Origin: Oasisia sp. SBJ-2009
Taxonomy: Eukaryota; Annelida; Polychaeta; Sabellida; Siboglinidae
DNA length: 64,000 nt
Reading direction: 5' to 3'
NCBI GenBank assembly: GCA_964017155.1
Contig: OZ024867.1
Coordinates: forward strand, 25,476,136 to 25,540,135
In this document: positions 24,689 to 37,216 of the stretch, in pieces
How the letters are laid out: each line of letters opens with the position of its first letter
How positions within the stretch are numbered: the first letter of the stretch is position 1
The notes under the pieces: generated by a model
The model's database searches: none
Told to the model about the DNA's origin: nothing
What the model saw: only the letters and a program-made list of their open reading frames with translations
Position numbers and translations under genes: made by a program

Positions 24689-24692
24689 TTAA

Positions 24693-26658
24693 TGTTCATT
24701 ACCATTAGCCCATCTCCACACAACACTACACCACACGTTCTTGCTTAAAGCTAAGACTTACAAATTAACACATGAGATAGACATCATGTATACGAAGGAC
24801 CATACTACTTTACACCATGAAATTATGGTGGCTCCATGGTTGTCTTAAAAGGAGCTAACGACCCCAGTTTGTAAATGTTATATGATTGTGGGTTTTTATT
24901 TTGGTACAACAATAATTACTATAAGTGCACACATTTGTAAGTATTGTATGCCTACCTGATAGACTTATATTAGTATGTGAACGTGATACAATGTGTGTAG
25001 GTATGCTCGTATAAATGTACTAACGAAATGGACGTACTTTCAAAATTGATATACCTACATGGGGTCAATAAATAGTTTGGTTATGGTTACACAGTACACA
25101 CTACACCTGATCAGATTAAATCAACAGAACCAATGTCATATGTTGCCGTCACCTGAAAAACTACCTGTTTAATCGTGCCTATCTGCCATAGCTTCTTAGC
25201 GCACTCATCCAATTAATGACGACCTTTACCCTGTCCTTGACTACGAGAATGATTAATCCTCTGGTTATGTTGCGTCCCTGAGATCGGATTCTGAGGAAAT
25301 ATTCGCCATAGAAGTTAGTAATCATAATTATTAGGTTCGACATTAGATATATCGAAATATATCACGATACTTGCGAAATGTCGATACTGATACTTAATGG
25401 TATCGCGATACTTCGATATTTTTGGTAACGAACGCCCATTGTTCGATACCTTCGATACTTTCTATACCTACGGTACTTTCGATAACTTCGATACTTCGAC
25501 ATCGAGTCCATTCGACGACGTCGATGCGAAGGCACAACATCGTTGTCGATGCCATCGTTGTTTACAGGAGCTAACAATACAGCGAGCGCTTCGCTGCCTA
25601 ACTTGACTTAAGCGTGGTTGTTAAAACAATTATCACATCAAATGTGAATTTTTGCGTTTTTAACTTTACTGTAGAGTTAATCTGTATATAGTAACTGTTT
25701 TCTGTGCGCGATCTTAGCCTAGGTCAGACTTCGCTTAGCTTCGATTATCCAAACCAAGGTTCGTGACTGTCTCGTTTGGTGGCACTACCGTAGCATCTGT
25801 CTCCCTACATTACCTACGGCTACGCGTTCAAAAACACACATCATATAGTATTTGCATGGAGTATTTATTGCACGCACTAATATTTATTAAACTAGTTTCA
25901 GAATAATAGTATTAATATAAATAATTATTCAAGCGCGATGCACAAGCTTTGTTTTTCCGGGTTCCGTTTGGTGGCGCTGTTTTGCTCTTTACTCAACCAA
26001 GACGAACGACAACATGTCACAACGATGTGTCCCTACCGGCCGTCAACAGTGGTTGAATGCCCACCCCCCACCCCCATTTTGCCGCATGTTTGGGTATTTT
26101 TCACCCCAAATCAAAATTATGCGATCTCGCCACGGAGATAAATAGTTCGCGGTGCCAGCTGGCAAAAGTCCCTGTTACCTGTCACTGAGTCGAGGGTTCC
26201 CAAGGAATATTCGATATGCGATGTGACCGTCGGTGGTGAGGAACGTTCTGCAGTGGCGAAATTTCAGCCGGAAATATACTGTATGTACATAAGTGTGTAC
26301 AGATGCACACGTGACAATGATGCACTTCTACAGGTGGAGCCCCATGCACAAACGTAATAAACCTTTCAATTACAGTGGTGAATACATGAATATTCTTCAT
26401 TTTCAAAGTCTTCAAGTGTTATACTGCTTAAAAGTGATATTTCACTATCATGCAGTTGTGGTTAAAATAATATGCGTTAAAATAATAAGTTAATAAAATA
26501 AATATGACAATAGATAAATCCAGTTAACGATGAATAAATTAATAACATAAATATAATAAATATATAAAATAATAAGTTAATAAAATATTAGAATAAATAG
26601 AACAATAAAATGAATAGTACATTAAAAAAAAGTCCATGATTAACACTAAAACAATCTA
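24693..26658. other. No gene supported; GATAC-rich degenerate repeat at 25340-25520
   Basis: The segment 25340-25520 is full of imperfect TCGATACTTTCGATAC units and their complements, probably the interior of an old DNA transposon. A G+C-poor flank carries no splice-bounded frame. Confidence 0.5.
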
Positions 26659-26856
26659 TTATAATGTCAATGTCTGAATGACTGGGATGGCGGCTCTCTG
26701 GAATACTTCTGTGGTAGATGCGGTGACAGCTTCCTCGGTAAGTGCGTTCCACAGTGGAATACAGCGTACGTAGAATGACTGCTGGTAGGGCGTGCAAGTG
26801 GCAGGTAGGGTTCGTTCTGCAGTGGTGTACAATTTTACTACTACAATGGGGCACAC
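26659..26856 (-). pseudogene. LINE reverse-transcriptase C-terminus, relic 2
   Basis: A 65-codon minus-strand frame includes TPYQQSFYVRCIPLWNAL followed by VTASTTEVFQRAA. The SFxxRxIPLWNxL...F motif is the very C-terminal end of LINE ORF2 proteins of the CR1/L2/Jockey type. No upstream RT motifs are found, so this is a 5'-truncated copy. Confidence 0.7.
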
Positions 26857-27457
26857 ATAAATATTATAATGATGGACACATGAACATTATGCCATGATGA
26901 ACACATATAACTACTCCAATGGTGAACACAAGGACAGTATAATTAATAACACATGACTATTCTGTAATTATGAACATTTAGAATAACACTGAGCGATGCT
27001 GCCATCTAGCGGATGTTGACATAGCTATTATGGATTTGGGATTTTGGCGAGCGCTATTTAAAATAAAATATTATAATTACGATTATAATAAAACCTATAC
27101 TTTTCTGAAGACCATAGTGATGATAATAATTAATTATTATTATATTACTCATCATTAATTAAACTATTTTGTGCGTGCAAATGCAGTAAATAAAGTTTAT
27201 AAAGTTGTTGAGCAGCCATTTTTTGATTGCTTTGCCTTTGATGTCGGCGTTTGCTTTCCTGCCCCTCAAATGCAACATACACCAGTTTCGATAGGGAACT
27301 TTTTGTTTTTGCGGCGTGTGCAACGCCGTTAAGCAACACAATTCCAGTACACACACATACATCACAACATTTGTTATATTTAATATGGTACCTGTATATG
27401 CTGGGCTTGGTTCAAACTATGGCTTACGGGTAATCCACATATCACGACTTGTCAAGA

Positions 27458-27916
27458 TGTAGCGCTTACATTTTTCCGGCGTTATAAACATTCCGATTGA
27501 CTTTTCTGCGCATGCGCAATAAATGTGAAATCATCAGTGTGCAGCGAAAGGACAAAGTATTTGTGGCCTAAATACCACGGGTTGTTCGTTAGGATGAAGG
27601 CCCTATATAACCTCTCAGCGAAGTTATTTGTCGCAAATTAACACAAGGCAAACAATGTTTGAAGCATATTTTGATAGCAAGCGTTAATTACGTGAATGCA
27701 GTGGTTTATAAAAAAAGGTAATATTTTATTGCATTGAATGACATTTTGAGAAACTCTTCACAGTAATCATCACAGGAGAGTTAACGAATAGCCCGTGACA
27801 TTTATACCGAAAATCCTTTGTCGTTTCGCTGGACATTGATGATTTTACATTTTTTGCGCATGCGCAGAAGCGTCAACCGGAATGTTTTTAATGACCGGAA
27901 AAATTTAAGCGCGACA
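27458..27916. mobile_element. Palindromic MITE family M1, copy 1 (459 bp)
   Basis: Begins TGTAGCGCTTACATTTTTCC and ends with the complementary GGAAAAATTTAAGCGCGACA. Both arms carry CTGCGCATGCGCA and an ATGTGAAATCATCA-type segment, so the whole element folds on itself. Copies 2 and 3 are at 31930-32394 and 38716-39185. No clear target duplication. Confidence 0.82.
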
Positions 27917-28298
27917 TCGCCCACCTCCTAACTACACGGCTCGAAATGAGATGTATATTATATATTTTAAATATGTAATTCGTAATAGTTGAGAATCCTG
28001 AAGCACTCAGAGGTACGGTTACCATCGGCAGACAAATGGTTCGAACGTGGAACCCAGAATAAATTGGTACGCCACATTTACGCCAATGTAGGACATAACA
28101 GCAATACCGACAAACTACACAACTATTGGAGTTGCACGCATAGAAATCTACAGTATCCATATATTAACTATTACATATCAAGATATTCATTATCTAAGAA
28201 ATTGCTTTGTCAAGTGTAATATAATGGGCGCCATTAGTCATATGTAATTATAGTCACAATATACCAAGTGGTAAATCACAAAGAGCGTTGAGCAATTT

Positions 28299-28427
28299 GG
28301 TACCTGCAGTTGGTACCTGCAGTTGGTACCTGCAGTTGGTACCTGCAGTTGGTACCTGCAGTTGGTACCTGCAGTTGGTACCTGCAGTTGGTACCTGCAG
28401 TTGGTACCTGCAGTTGGTACCTGCAGT
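28299..28427. repeat. 13-bp minisatellite GGTACCTGCAGTT, about 10 copies
   Basis: Perfect tandem units combining GGTACC and CTGCAG palindromes, indicating very recent expansion. Confidence 0.98.
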
Positions 28428-28708
28428 CCGCGCTGTTGAAGTAATATTCAGTTGTTTACTTTATCAATATCAATATCACGTATAAATGACCTGCAGTGCA
28501 TTCTTCGCTGTCTCTACAGATAAGACTTTGTTTGGTGGCTCAAGAGCCCCATCTGTGACTTGTGCCGCGCCATGCTGTTGATTCAACTGATAAGCTCTTT
28601 GGCCTGAGACGACTTGGAGGAGACACGGACCCTGAGGCGTCAACGGCATCGCATGAACTGGTTCCACGCCTGGGGCCGTCAGCATGATGACTGGCTGGTT
28701 AACCTGCT

Positions 28709-28772
<64 letters not shown>

Positions 28773-28776
28773 CAGT

Positions 28777-28820
<44 letters not shown>

Positions 28821-28850
28821 AAGTAATAATAATAATAATAATAACAGTCA
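28709..28850. repeat. Trinucleotide array (AGT)n(AGC)n(AAT)n
   Basis: AGT units with a central block of about 14 AGC units, ending in AAT units. The plus-strand frame is poly-Ser but has no flanking coding support. Confidence 0.96.
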
Positions 28851-28919
28851 TATGTTTTGTTCATACAAACAACGAAGATGAAGGTATAGCTACTAATAAA
28901 CACATACATCGGTAAAACT

Positions 28920-28923
<4 letters not shown>

Positions 28924-28980
<57 letters not shown>
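28924..28980. repeat. (TA)n microsatellite
   Basis: Followed at once by CCGTGCCGTGTACAGCAC. That segment recurs at 29133 next to a second (TA)n array (29184-29236), and an inverted CAGGTGCTGTACA lies at 29252. Confidence 0.95.
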
Positions 28981-28982
<2 letters not shown>

Positions 28983-29180
28983 GTGCCGTGCCGTGTACAG
29001 CACATGCAAATTGCGCAAGTTACAAACAAATCTTCTGTATGACTCTGGAAGAGATGAAAGCTAATGTAACAAAAGTCAATATAAAGGGTTGCTTTCTGGT
29101 GATGGCTAGAACTGTTATGCTTCTGATTTTATGCCGTGCCGTGTACAGCACCTGCAAATTGCGGCTTGGTAATATACTGG

Positions 29181-29183
<3 letters not shown>

Positions 29184-29236
<53 letters not shown>
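29184..29236. repeat. (TA)n microsatellite
   Basis: Second TA array of the duplicated block described for 28924-28980. Confidence 0.95.
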
Positions 29237-29245
<9 letters not shown>

Positions 29246-29263
29246 ATTTACAGGTGCTGTACA

Positions 29264-29604
29264 TGAACGAACGAACGAACGAACGAACGAACGAACGGAC
29301 GGACGGACGGACGGACGGACGGACGGACGGACGGACGGACGGACGGACGGACGGACGGACGGACGGACGGACGGACGGACGGACGGACGGACGGACGGAC
29401 GGACGGACGGACGGACGGACGGACGGACGGACGGACGGACGGACGGACGGACGGACGGACGGACGGACGGACGGACGGACGGACGGACGGACGGACGGAC
29501 GGACGGACGGACGGACGGACGGACGGACGGACGGACGGACGGACGGACGGACGGACGGACGGACGGACGGACGGACGGACGAACGAACGAATGAATGAAT
29601 GAAT
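29264..29604. repeat. (GGAC)n array flanked by (GAAC)n and (GAAT)n
   Basis: About 75 GGAC units bordered on both sides by GAAC, then GAAT on the right. The symmetrical flanks suggest the motif changed by substitution at the centre and then expanded. Confidence 0.97.
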
Positions 29605-30926
29605 GCGGCGTAACGACGTAACGGGAGGCTGATGGTTAACGGCACGAGGCCCGAATTGCCTAAAGGCGCCACCTAGACTACTGTGTCTTTAGGTTTCCCA
29701 CTACAATACAAAATCACTGCCCAAAACTATTGCGGCTTCCCCTTGCTGCGTTGCCTCAAATCAGTTCAACAGTCCGCGCGTCACCTTCTGAACAACTGCA
29801 ACTTGTTTACGAAACTATTTCGGTAGTTGACGAAACAACGGTTCTTCTTGGGCTACGGCTATATTTAGTCGATGTTTCCTTTTGGTATCTTAGTCTAGCG
29901 TGTGATTGTTAGCTTAGTACCTTCGTCGTCTCCGAGTGTAGCCTCGGTTACCCAGGCTCCGTGGGGTGGCAGCACTTTTAAGCCCCTCAACTTTGCCTGG
30001 GGAAAGAGACGCTCTACATTTGTTGCGGTCTTACCCCAGATTAGGGTAGAGACGCCGATTGGCTCTCAGGCCAATTATGAAATAAACATTAAAATAACGA
30101 TATACTTTTACAAGATAATGATAACCTATGAAAAGTATTCAACATTGAACTTAGATTAACACTACGGCAGGATTGCCGGCAGCATTGTCTAGCCCCACAG
30201 GAATAACACACATATTAAATAAAGATAACCTTTCATCAAACATTGCTGTATTATAAAAACGATTAAAATTAAACTTATATTAACACAAAATAAATAGAAA
30301 TACAAATTTGCAGTTGTTTATAAAAAATAGAAATTACGGCAGGATTACCCAGCGTCCGTGAGGTGACAGCATTGTATAGATCACGCTGATGAATATTTAA
30401 AAGCCAACAGACTCACCAGACTGTCTTCTCGGCGTAGTTCAGCCGCCGACCGACAGTCGGCTATGCGACACTATTACGACCGCGGCGTTTTGTCTGACGA
30501 CGACGAACCCTTCAAAGAGTTTGTAACAGCAATCAGTTTACTCAGAAGCTAGAGCGAGGTAAACAGCGATGCCATTGTCTCGGGTGAAAGGGCGGCAGAA
30601 GTGTTGCAAGTGATGCTAACTACAAAAGAGGTTTGGCTGTTGATTTACCTAACAGCAATCATCACTCTCCGTAGTATTTTCAATCAGCCACTGACGGCCA
30701 GTATAGGTGTTAATGCCATTAGGGGAAGACGAATGCATGGCGATAATTGTTTCTTAACAACCTAAGCAATACATTGCCTATAAGAATATACGACGACACA
30801 TACTGGCGGTCTGACGTACTCGTTAGTTGGAGATATTCCGCAGTTATTCTACCGTGCGTCTGAGTTTAAACTCGTCGCGTTGTTGTCCGATCGTAAATAG
30901 CCTTGAAGAATAACCTTGTTGTCATC
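29605..30926. other. No gene body; likely 5' region of the GPCR gene on its right
   Basis: Contains two copies of an ACGGCAGGATT motif (30162, 30334). A TATA-like TATTTAAAAG at 30393 lies about 530 bases before the GPCR start and about 30 bases before a GC-rich stretch. A promoter and untranslated exon here is possible but unproven. Confidence 0.4.
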
Positions 30927-31877
30927 ATGGATGCTTACGAATTCGATGATGCAAAACCTGTCATCATATGTACTGTGGTCGTCTTGAATATCGTCATGAA
31001 CTCTCTCGTCATTGCCGTCATGGCGCGATATCCCATGCTGCGCGAGGATCGCACCGGACTGTTCATGTTTTCGCTGTGCGTCGCCGACTTGGCTGGCGGC
31101 TGCACGGCCATGTCCATCAGCGCCGCCCTGTGTTCGCGTCTCACGCCAATCGTCCGCCGCACGACGGACTATCTGCCAGAAATACAAATGTTCTGCTTCT
31201 GGTGGTTTGGGTTCAGCTCTCTGTACAGCCTCAGCAGCCTCGCCGTGTCGAAGATGGTCGCGATCTTGAGGCCGCTACGCTACGAGCAACTTGTCACGCG
31301 CAACCGCTGTTACGGGGTCATCGTCTTCATCTGGGTCGTCGGAGCGGTGCAGGCGGCCCCCAAGTTCTGGATAGACGCCACGTGGAACATGTCGATGTGT
31401 ACGTACCGATCGCCGGCGAACAACAAACTCGTGTCACGAATAATCCTCTCAACCTACGTCGTAGCCGTCGTCATTCCCAACATCGTTCTCATATTTGCAA
31501 CTTTCAGAATATTCGTAGTCGTCGTGCGAACACAGAGGACGATCGCAGCGCAGGTGCAGTCGATGGGAACTAACGTTGGCGACAACGACGCTGTGAACCC
31601 AGGCTTAGTGACAGTGCAGGCGATTCGATCCGCCAAAAACATTCTCATAATCTGTTTCGTTTCCCTGGCGCTAAACATTCCGCTGTTGACTTTTGCCGTC
31701 TTACGTCACGCCATCCACGATGAACGCATCGCCAGCGTCTTCCGTTTCGGTGCTATGTGGATGTACAGCTGCAATTCGTTCATGAACAGCTTCCTGTACC
31801 TCGTTCTGTATCGATCAGTTCGGAAGAAGATCGTGTGTATGTTCACAGACATGCGAGACTTCATCCGCTGCGACTAA
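30927..31877 (+). CDS. Rhodopsin-like (class A) G-protein-coupled receptor, orphan
   Basis: A single-exon gene of 316 residues. I chose the ATG at 30927 (MDAYEFDD) over an upstream TTG. Seven hydrophobic segments fall at about residues 11-32, 44-66, 88-110, 130-148, 171-196, 236-259 and 272-295. Family landmarks are present: Asn25 in TM1, LCVAD with Asp54 in TM2, Cys90 at the top of TM3 paired with Cys158 in loop 2, Trp136 in TM4, Pro184 in TM5, and a basic helix 8 (YRSVRKK). The TM3 end keeps ILRPLRY. The DRY triplet is replaced by Ser-Lys-Met (108-110), CWxP in TM6 is LNIP, and NPxxY is NSFLY (287-291). It is a plasma-membrane receptor, closest in look to amine or orphan receptors of invertebrate expansions. 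The ligand is unknown and G-protein coupling may be altered. Confidence 0.93.
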   Translation: MDAYEFDDAKPVIICTVVVLNIVMNSLVIAVMARYPMLREDRTGLFMFSLCVADLAGGCTAMSISAALCSRLTPIVRRTTDYLPEIQMFCFWWFGFSSLYSLSSLAVSKMVAILRPLRYEQLVTRNRCYGVIVFIWVVGAVQAAPKFWIDATWNMSMCTYRSPANNKLVSRIILSTYVVAVVIPNIVLIFATFRIFVVVVRTQRTIAAQVQSMGTNVGDNDAVNPGLVTVQAIRSAKNILIICFVSLALNIPLLTFAVLRHAIHDERIASVFRFGAMWMYSCNSFMNSFLYLVLYRSVRKKIVCMFTDMRDFIRCD

Positions 31878-31929
31878 ACAGATGAAAGAGCAAACTCGAA
31901 TTCAACGAAATATGTGAGTGTGGCATAAG

Positions 31930-32394
31930 TTGCATTCTGAGATATTTTCCGGTCGTTAAAAACGTTCCTATTGACGTTTCTGCGCATGCGCAATAAATGT
32001 AAAATCATCAATGTCCAGCGAAACCACAACGGATGTTCGGTATAAATGCCACGGGCTGTTCGTTAACTCTCATGTGATGATTACTGTGAAGAGTTTCTTA
32101 AAATGTCGTTCAATGCAATAAAATATTACGGTTTTTTGTAAATCACTGTCACGGATTATGGCGCACAACAGTCACGTGATTTACGCTTGCTATCAAAATA
32201 TGCCTCAAGACTTCTTGTTAATTTGCGACAAATAACTTCGCTGAGAGGTTATATACATCCTAACGAACAACCTGTGGTATTTATTCCACAAATGCTTTGC
32301 CCTTTCGCTGCACACTGATGATTTTATATTTATTGCGCATGCGCAGAAATGTCAATCGGAACGTTTATAACGCTGGGAAAATGTAAGCGCTACA
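31930..32394. mobile_element. Palindromic MITE family M1, copy 2
   Basis: Same arms as copy 1 (TTTTCCGGTCGTTAAAAACG, CTGCGCATGCGCAATAAATG) ending GGGAAAATGTAAGCGCTACA. The first 15 bases of the left end are eroded. It begins about 50 bases after the GPCR stop codon, so it probably lies in the 3' untranslated region. Confidence 0.8.
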
Positions 32395-33016
32395 ACGCCA
32401 TGAAGACTAAATATCACTTTCTTCAAGTCGACAACTTTACAATTTTTGCTTAGCAGTCGAACATATCCGCGCTCGAAGCGTTTTTTTACCGCTGTGCGAA
32501 ATGTGCAACAGGTAATTTTTTTAAATAATAATTTTATAATAATTTTCTTACACAAAAATACCCCAGTAAAATCCGGATGTTCAACTCAGAATGCAACTTG
32601 AATTTTAGAGTGAAAAATCACCGTCGGTAGACGTTTATTAGTTGGTCTATGTAATTTCAATCGGCTGTGAAAACAGGGTTGTCAACATGGGAACATGGAG
32701 CATAATCAGTATATTGCCTAATCATGTGTGACAGTGTCAGAACTACTGTAACAAGTGAAAATCGACAAAAGCTAGGAGCAACTTGAGCTGTGTTCAAACT
32801 TAATATTTTCGCTGCATTGATGTATCAAGTGTGCGGTTTGGTTACGTGTACTATGTTTAACGACATTAAAATACCTGCAACAATATCGCATTGTGTGTAT
32901 GCGTGCGTGCGTGTGTGTGTGTGCGTGCGTGCGTGCGTGTGTGTGTGAGTGTATGTGTGTGTACGTGCGTGTGTGTGTGCGTGCGTGTGCTTGTGCGTGT
33001 GTGTGTGTGCGCGCGC

Positions 33017-33051
<35 letters not shown>

Positions 33052-34034
33052 CGTGTGCATGTGTAACCCATACTGACGTAGGCAGGCGCCAATGCCTTGT
33101 TATATGTGCCCAGTTACAATGCATCGCACTTATACTAGACATTCTTCTAGCAGTTAGTTGTTCAATTTGTAAAAAAGGTACACATGTCAAAACTAAATAA
33201 AATATCGCATTAGCACTGTGGTCAACGGTCATGTACTGTCTCGCAGTAATCTACATAACTAGGGCTGGCGGACTTTATCTGTTGCGGGATTTCTCGGTGG
33301 CATGGCTTCTCGGTGTTCTCACCAAATAGTCGGAATTGTTTGCTAGAAAGCATTCATCAAGCAGACATATCTAGTATTATCTACAGTCACCAGGAACTAT
33401 ATTGGTGTAATATAACTGATGTCAACTGTGTTGTAATTGTTTTACTGAAACGTATTAGCTCATGTTTAATACAGCATAACTATTTCTGTGATTATTAGAC
33501 TCTCTGTCAACGAAATGAAGGGACGACAATGAAGACCTGTCGACCAACCTCTCTACAAAGGTTCATCCCAGAGCCCTCTATTCACTGTGCTGGTGGCGAC
33601 CTCCCGCGGAAGACTTAGGCGGAGTTAAACTGCATGCGAACCAGAGTTGGACATTTATGCACAAACGTACAAAAGATGAGACCGCGTCATAGTGGTACTT
33701 GTGAATGCGTTGCGGTCCAACACACAGCAGACCACATCATCAGCCACTGTCTACGAAGAGAGAGAGAGACACACACTACAAGTCTCGGCAGTGGACAAAC
33801 GCGATAAGAAGACGAAGTGTAATACATGTTAGACCTTTTATAATGTTTATTTATTTGTTTATTTAAACTTAAAATAATATATTTAGAAGATAATTTATAA
33901 CGTTAAAGGACATTTTATATTTATTTATTTAGTATCTACAATAATAATAATTATTATCCACATTAACACAATTATATTTAAATAGATAATATTTATTTAA
34001 ATATATCTGATATATGTTTATTAGATCAATATAA
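32395..34034. other. No gene supported
   Basis: AT-rich apart from the GT array at 32892-33063. Nothing recognised in either strand. Confidence 0.6.
32892..33063. repeat. (GT)n / (GTGC)n array
   Basis: Impure GT repeat with many GTGC and CGCGCG units. Confidence 0.95.
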
Positions 34035-34206
34035 TGTATTTTTCTCAAGTTAAAGAACATATTATGTACACTGTATATTATACATAGATTTGCCATGTTT
34101 CATTTTATTGTATATATAGGCACAATGTGAGTCAATGCCAGACTACATTCCAATTTAACATGTAAAGCATGTTGAAACTGGCAATAAAGCTTTATTATTA
34201 TTATTA
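34035..34206 (+). mobile_element. LINE-type 3' end, family L, copy 1
   Basis: Matches 54787-54965: both contain TAGGCACAATNTGAGTCAA, GCCAGACTACATTCCAATT and end AATAAAGCTTTATTATTATTA. A shared 3' tail closing on a short (TTA)n is typical of non-LTR retrotransposons of the CR1/RTE kind. Confidence 0.7.
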
Positions 34207-34485
34207 AGACCGCGCTATAAAACCGCATTGACAAACGTTTAGCGCACGAGAGGCTGCGCCTATCAGTAATAGCACAAGCAAGACCTGTCGATTACTAACT
34301 CAAGGAACGACGGACGGTGACAATTAGAGTGAGTTAACACTCACGCTATAGTGACGACCGCTCAATGCACCTGGCTAATTGTCGACTTCAGACATTTGCG
34401 CCGCGGTTTGGCAAAGACGCAAGCGGACTGGCAAGCATAGGCACTCGTAAGCACATCTGTACGATCTGTGTGAACTTCGTTCCAT

Positions 34486-35850
34486 GTAGGGGAAGTAGGG
34501 GCATATCCGCACACAGAGGCATGTCCGCACACCCTATTATTTGCACATCCCGTAACATCTGGTTAGTGGAATCATGCTAAGCGGCACCGTCTAACCCCCA
34601 AATCAACCACTTGCATATACTTTTTGATACAAGTGAATAAGTAAAAGGTTATGACATAAAATGTTATTTTCGTAAACACTGATGTAATTTTACTCATATG
34701 CTGTTATGTGTATTACTTTAAATGTAAGACGTGCATATTTCTTTCATAATTCCAAATTGCATTTTAATGTTTTATGATGTGTGAAATAATGGATACTTTC
34801 ATAAGTAGCATTTTCGCGCAATTCAGAATTATTCACGTGTTGGATGCTTGGGGCATGCTCGCACAGGCCTGTGCGGTCATGCCCCACACGCTGTGCAGAC
34901 GCATTTCGTGCATCGGTGCTTATAATATTATATAGTCTACTTTGATACATATTTAGATACTTCAGTTGCTTACCACAAATATTATAGGAAACTTTGATGT
35001 GGGATAGTATATGATGATTATTATATAATTATTTAATATTATCAAACTTATTATATCATTCATCGCTTCGTCAATGTGTAATAGGCTATATCGCGTTGAC
35101 GTCACATTTTCCATGTTGTGTATCATTAGATCCGTTAAGGAAATAAAGCTTAATTGATCATTTCTCATACACTAAAATAACCAAGATGACAAATGATGTA
35201 TAATCTATGATATAGAACTTTGCCCGTATACGTTAGTCCATACAAAGCCATGCTCGCACAGCCGACAAACTGATTTTTTAGTTTGACTTTGCCCTTTACG
35301 AGACTATGCTGTTTTAGCTAGAAGGCTTCAGACAAGCTGCGTTGCAAACTTTGACTTTCCCCGTTACAAAATCATGCTGTTGTTTGCTTTGACTCTCAGT
35401 GAGGAATAAAAGTGGACTATGATTCAAGGCCACTGTATTTTCTAAACTTTACGTATATGAAAACTTGAAACCGTTGATTTAATTGTGTTCTCTGGTGTTT
35501 TTTTTTTATAGTAATGCACGTGTCAGTAGTGTACACATACCAATACATATTATCATTGCAGTTAATGGTCAGCTCTGTGAGACCAGCTGTTGTTTCGCCA
35601 TTCCTGGGGCATAACCGCACACAGTGTGCGGCTATGCCCCGTATCTTGGGGCATGTCCGCACAAAGATATGCCTCTACATTTGACCAAATATTTAAATAT
35701 CTGATGGGATATGCGATTTCTTAACTAACAAACAACAAAGTAATATGATTGCTCATTCTGAATACTAAATATCACCCTCTTAGCACACACAGTGCATTAT
35801 CTATAGCTTGTTTCACCTTATATGTGCGGACATGCCCCTACTTCCCCTAC
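34486..35850. mobile_element. 1.37-kb non-autonomous DNA transposon with 28-bp TIR
   Basis: The left end GTAGGGGAAGTAGGGGCATA and the right end are inverted copies over 28 bases with one mismatch. Inside, GGGGCATGTCCGCACA or a near variant recurs at 34518, 34850, 35606 and 35648. At 34850-34885 and 35606-35640 it forms long palindromes with its own complement. These look like repeated transposase-binding sites. There is no coding frame. A target duplication is not evident. Confidence 0.75.
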
Positions 35851-36123
35851 TTCTCGGGGCGTAAGCTCCTCCATTGCTGCACATGTCCCAAACCAGCTGC
35901 CGTCAACTCCAACTCGGAAGAAGGAGATCTGCGTAAGCCACCGATACAAAACATAGCAACGGTCGGCGTAGTCTTCACAACCGACGTCCCACGTCCCACG
36001 TCCCACGCGTACATGGACAACCTCGCGCTTTTACGCACGCACGCACGCACGCACAAAACACATGTCGCAATCACACACACGTCGCACATGCACACACAAG
36101 CTCACACACACGCACACATACAC

Positions 36124-36934
36124 ACACGCACACGCACACGCACACGCACACGCACACGCACACGCACACGCACACGCACACGCACACGCACACGCACACG
36201 CACACGCACACGCACACGCACACGCACACGCACACGCACACGCACACGCACACGCACACGCACACGCACACGCACACGCACACGCACACGCACACGCACA
36301 CGCACACGCACACGCACACGCACACGCACACGCACACGCACACGCACACGCACACGCACACGCACACGCACACGCACACGCACACGCACACGCACACGCA
36401 CACGCACACGCACACGCACACGCACACGCACACGCACACGCACACGCACACGCACACGCACACGCACACGCACACGCACACGCACACGCACACGCACACG
36501 CACACGCACACGCACACGCACACGCACACGCACACGCACACGCACACGCACACGCACACGCACACGCACACGCACACGCACACGCACACGCACACGCACA
36601 CGCACACGCACACGCACACGCACACGCACACGCACACGCACACGCACACGCACACGCACACGCACACGCACACGCACACGCACACGCACACGCACACGCA
36701 CACGCACACGCACACGCACACGCACACGCACACGCACACGCACACGCACACGCACACGCACACGCACACGCACACGCACACGCACACGCACACGCACACG
36801 CACACGCACACGCACACGCACACGCACACGCACACGCACACGCACACGCACACGCACACGCACACGCACACGCACACGCACACGCACACGCACACGCACA
36901 CGCACACGCACACGCACACGCACACGCACGCACA
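36124..36934. repeat. (CACACG)n hexanucleotide array, about 135 copies
   Basis: Perfect hexamers over 800 bases. Strictly alternating purine and pyrimidine. The long Thr-Arg, His-Ala and Val-Arg frames on both strands are artefacts. Confidence 0.98.
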
Positions 36935-37091
36935 TGCACACACACGCACGTACATACACACACACACACAATATTAATATCAAATCCGCTTTTCGCCGCT
37001 CAACATTTGGGGCTTGTCCTCAATCCACGCTGCCCGGCTGGCTTGACATCAACAAACGTTCGGAAACGTTTTTTGTAAAGCCGTTCGTCTG

Positions 37092-37096
<5 letters not shown>

Positions 37097-37163
<67 letters not shown>
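37097..37163. repeat. (TA)n microsatellite
   Basis: About 33 TA units between the two hexanucleotide arrays. Confidence 0.97.
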
Positions 37164-37173
<10 letters not shown>

Positions 37174-37216
37174 TTGTGCGCGTGCGCGTGCGCGTGCGCA
37201 TGCGCGTCCACAAGCA

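Noticed and set aside
30968..31573. 201-codon frame inside the GPCR in another register
   Set aside because: Shadow of the GPCR coding sequence. It lacks membrane segments and is Arg/His-rich as expected of a shifted frame.
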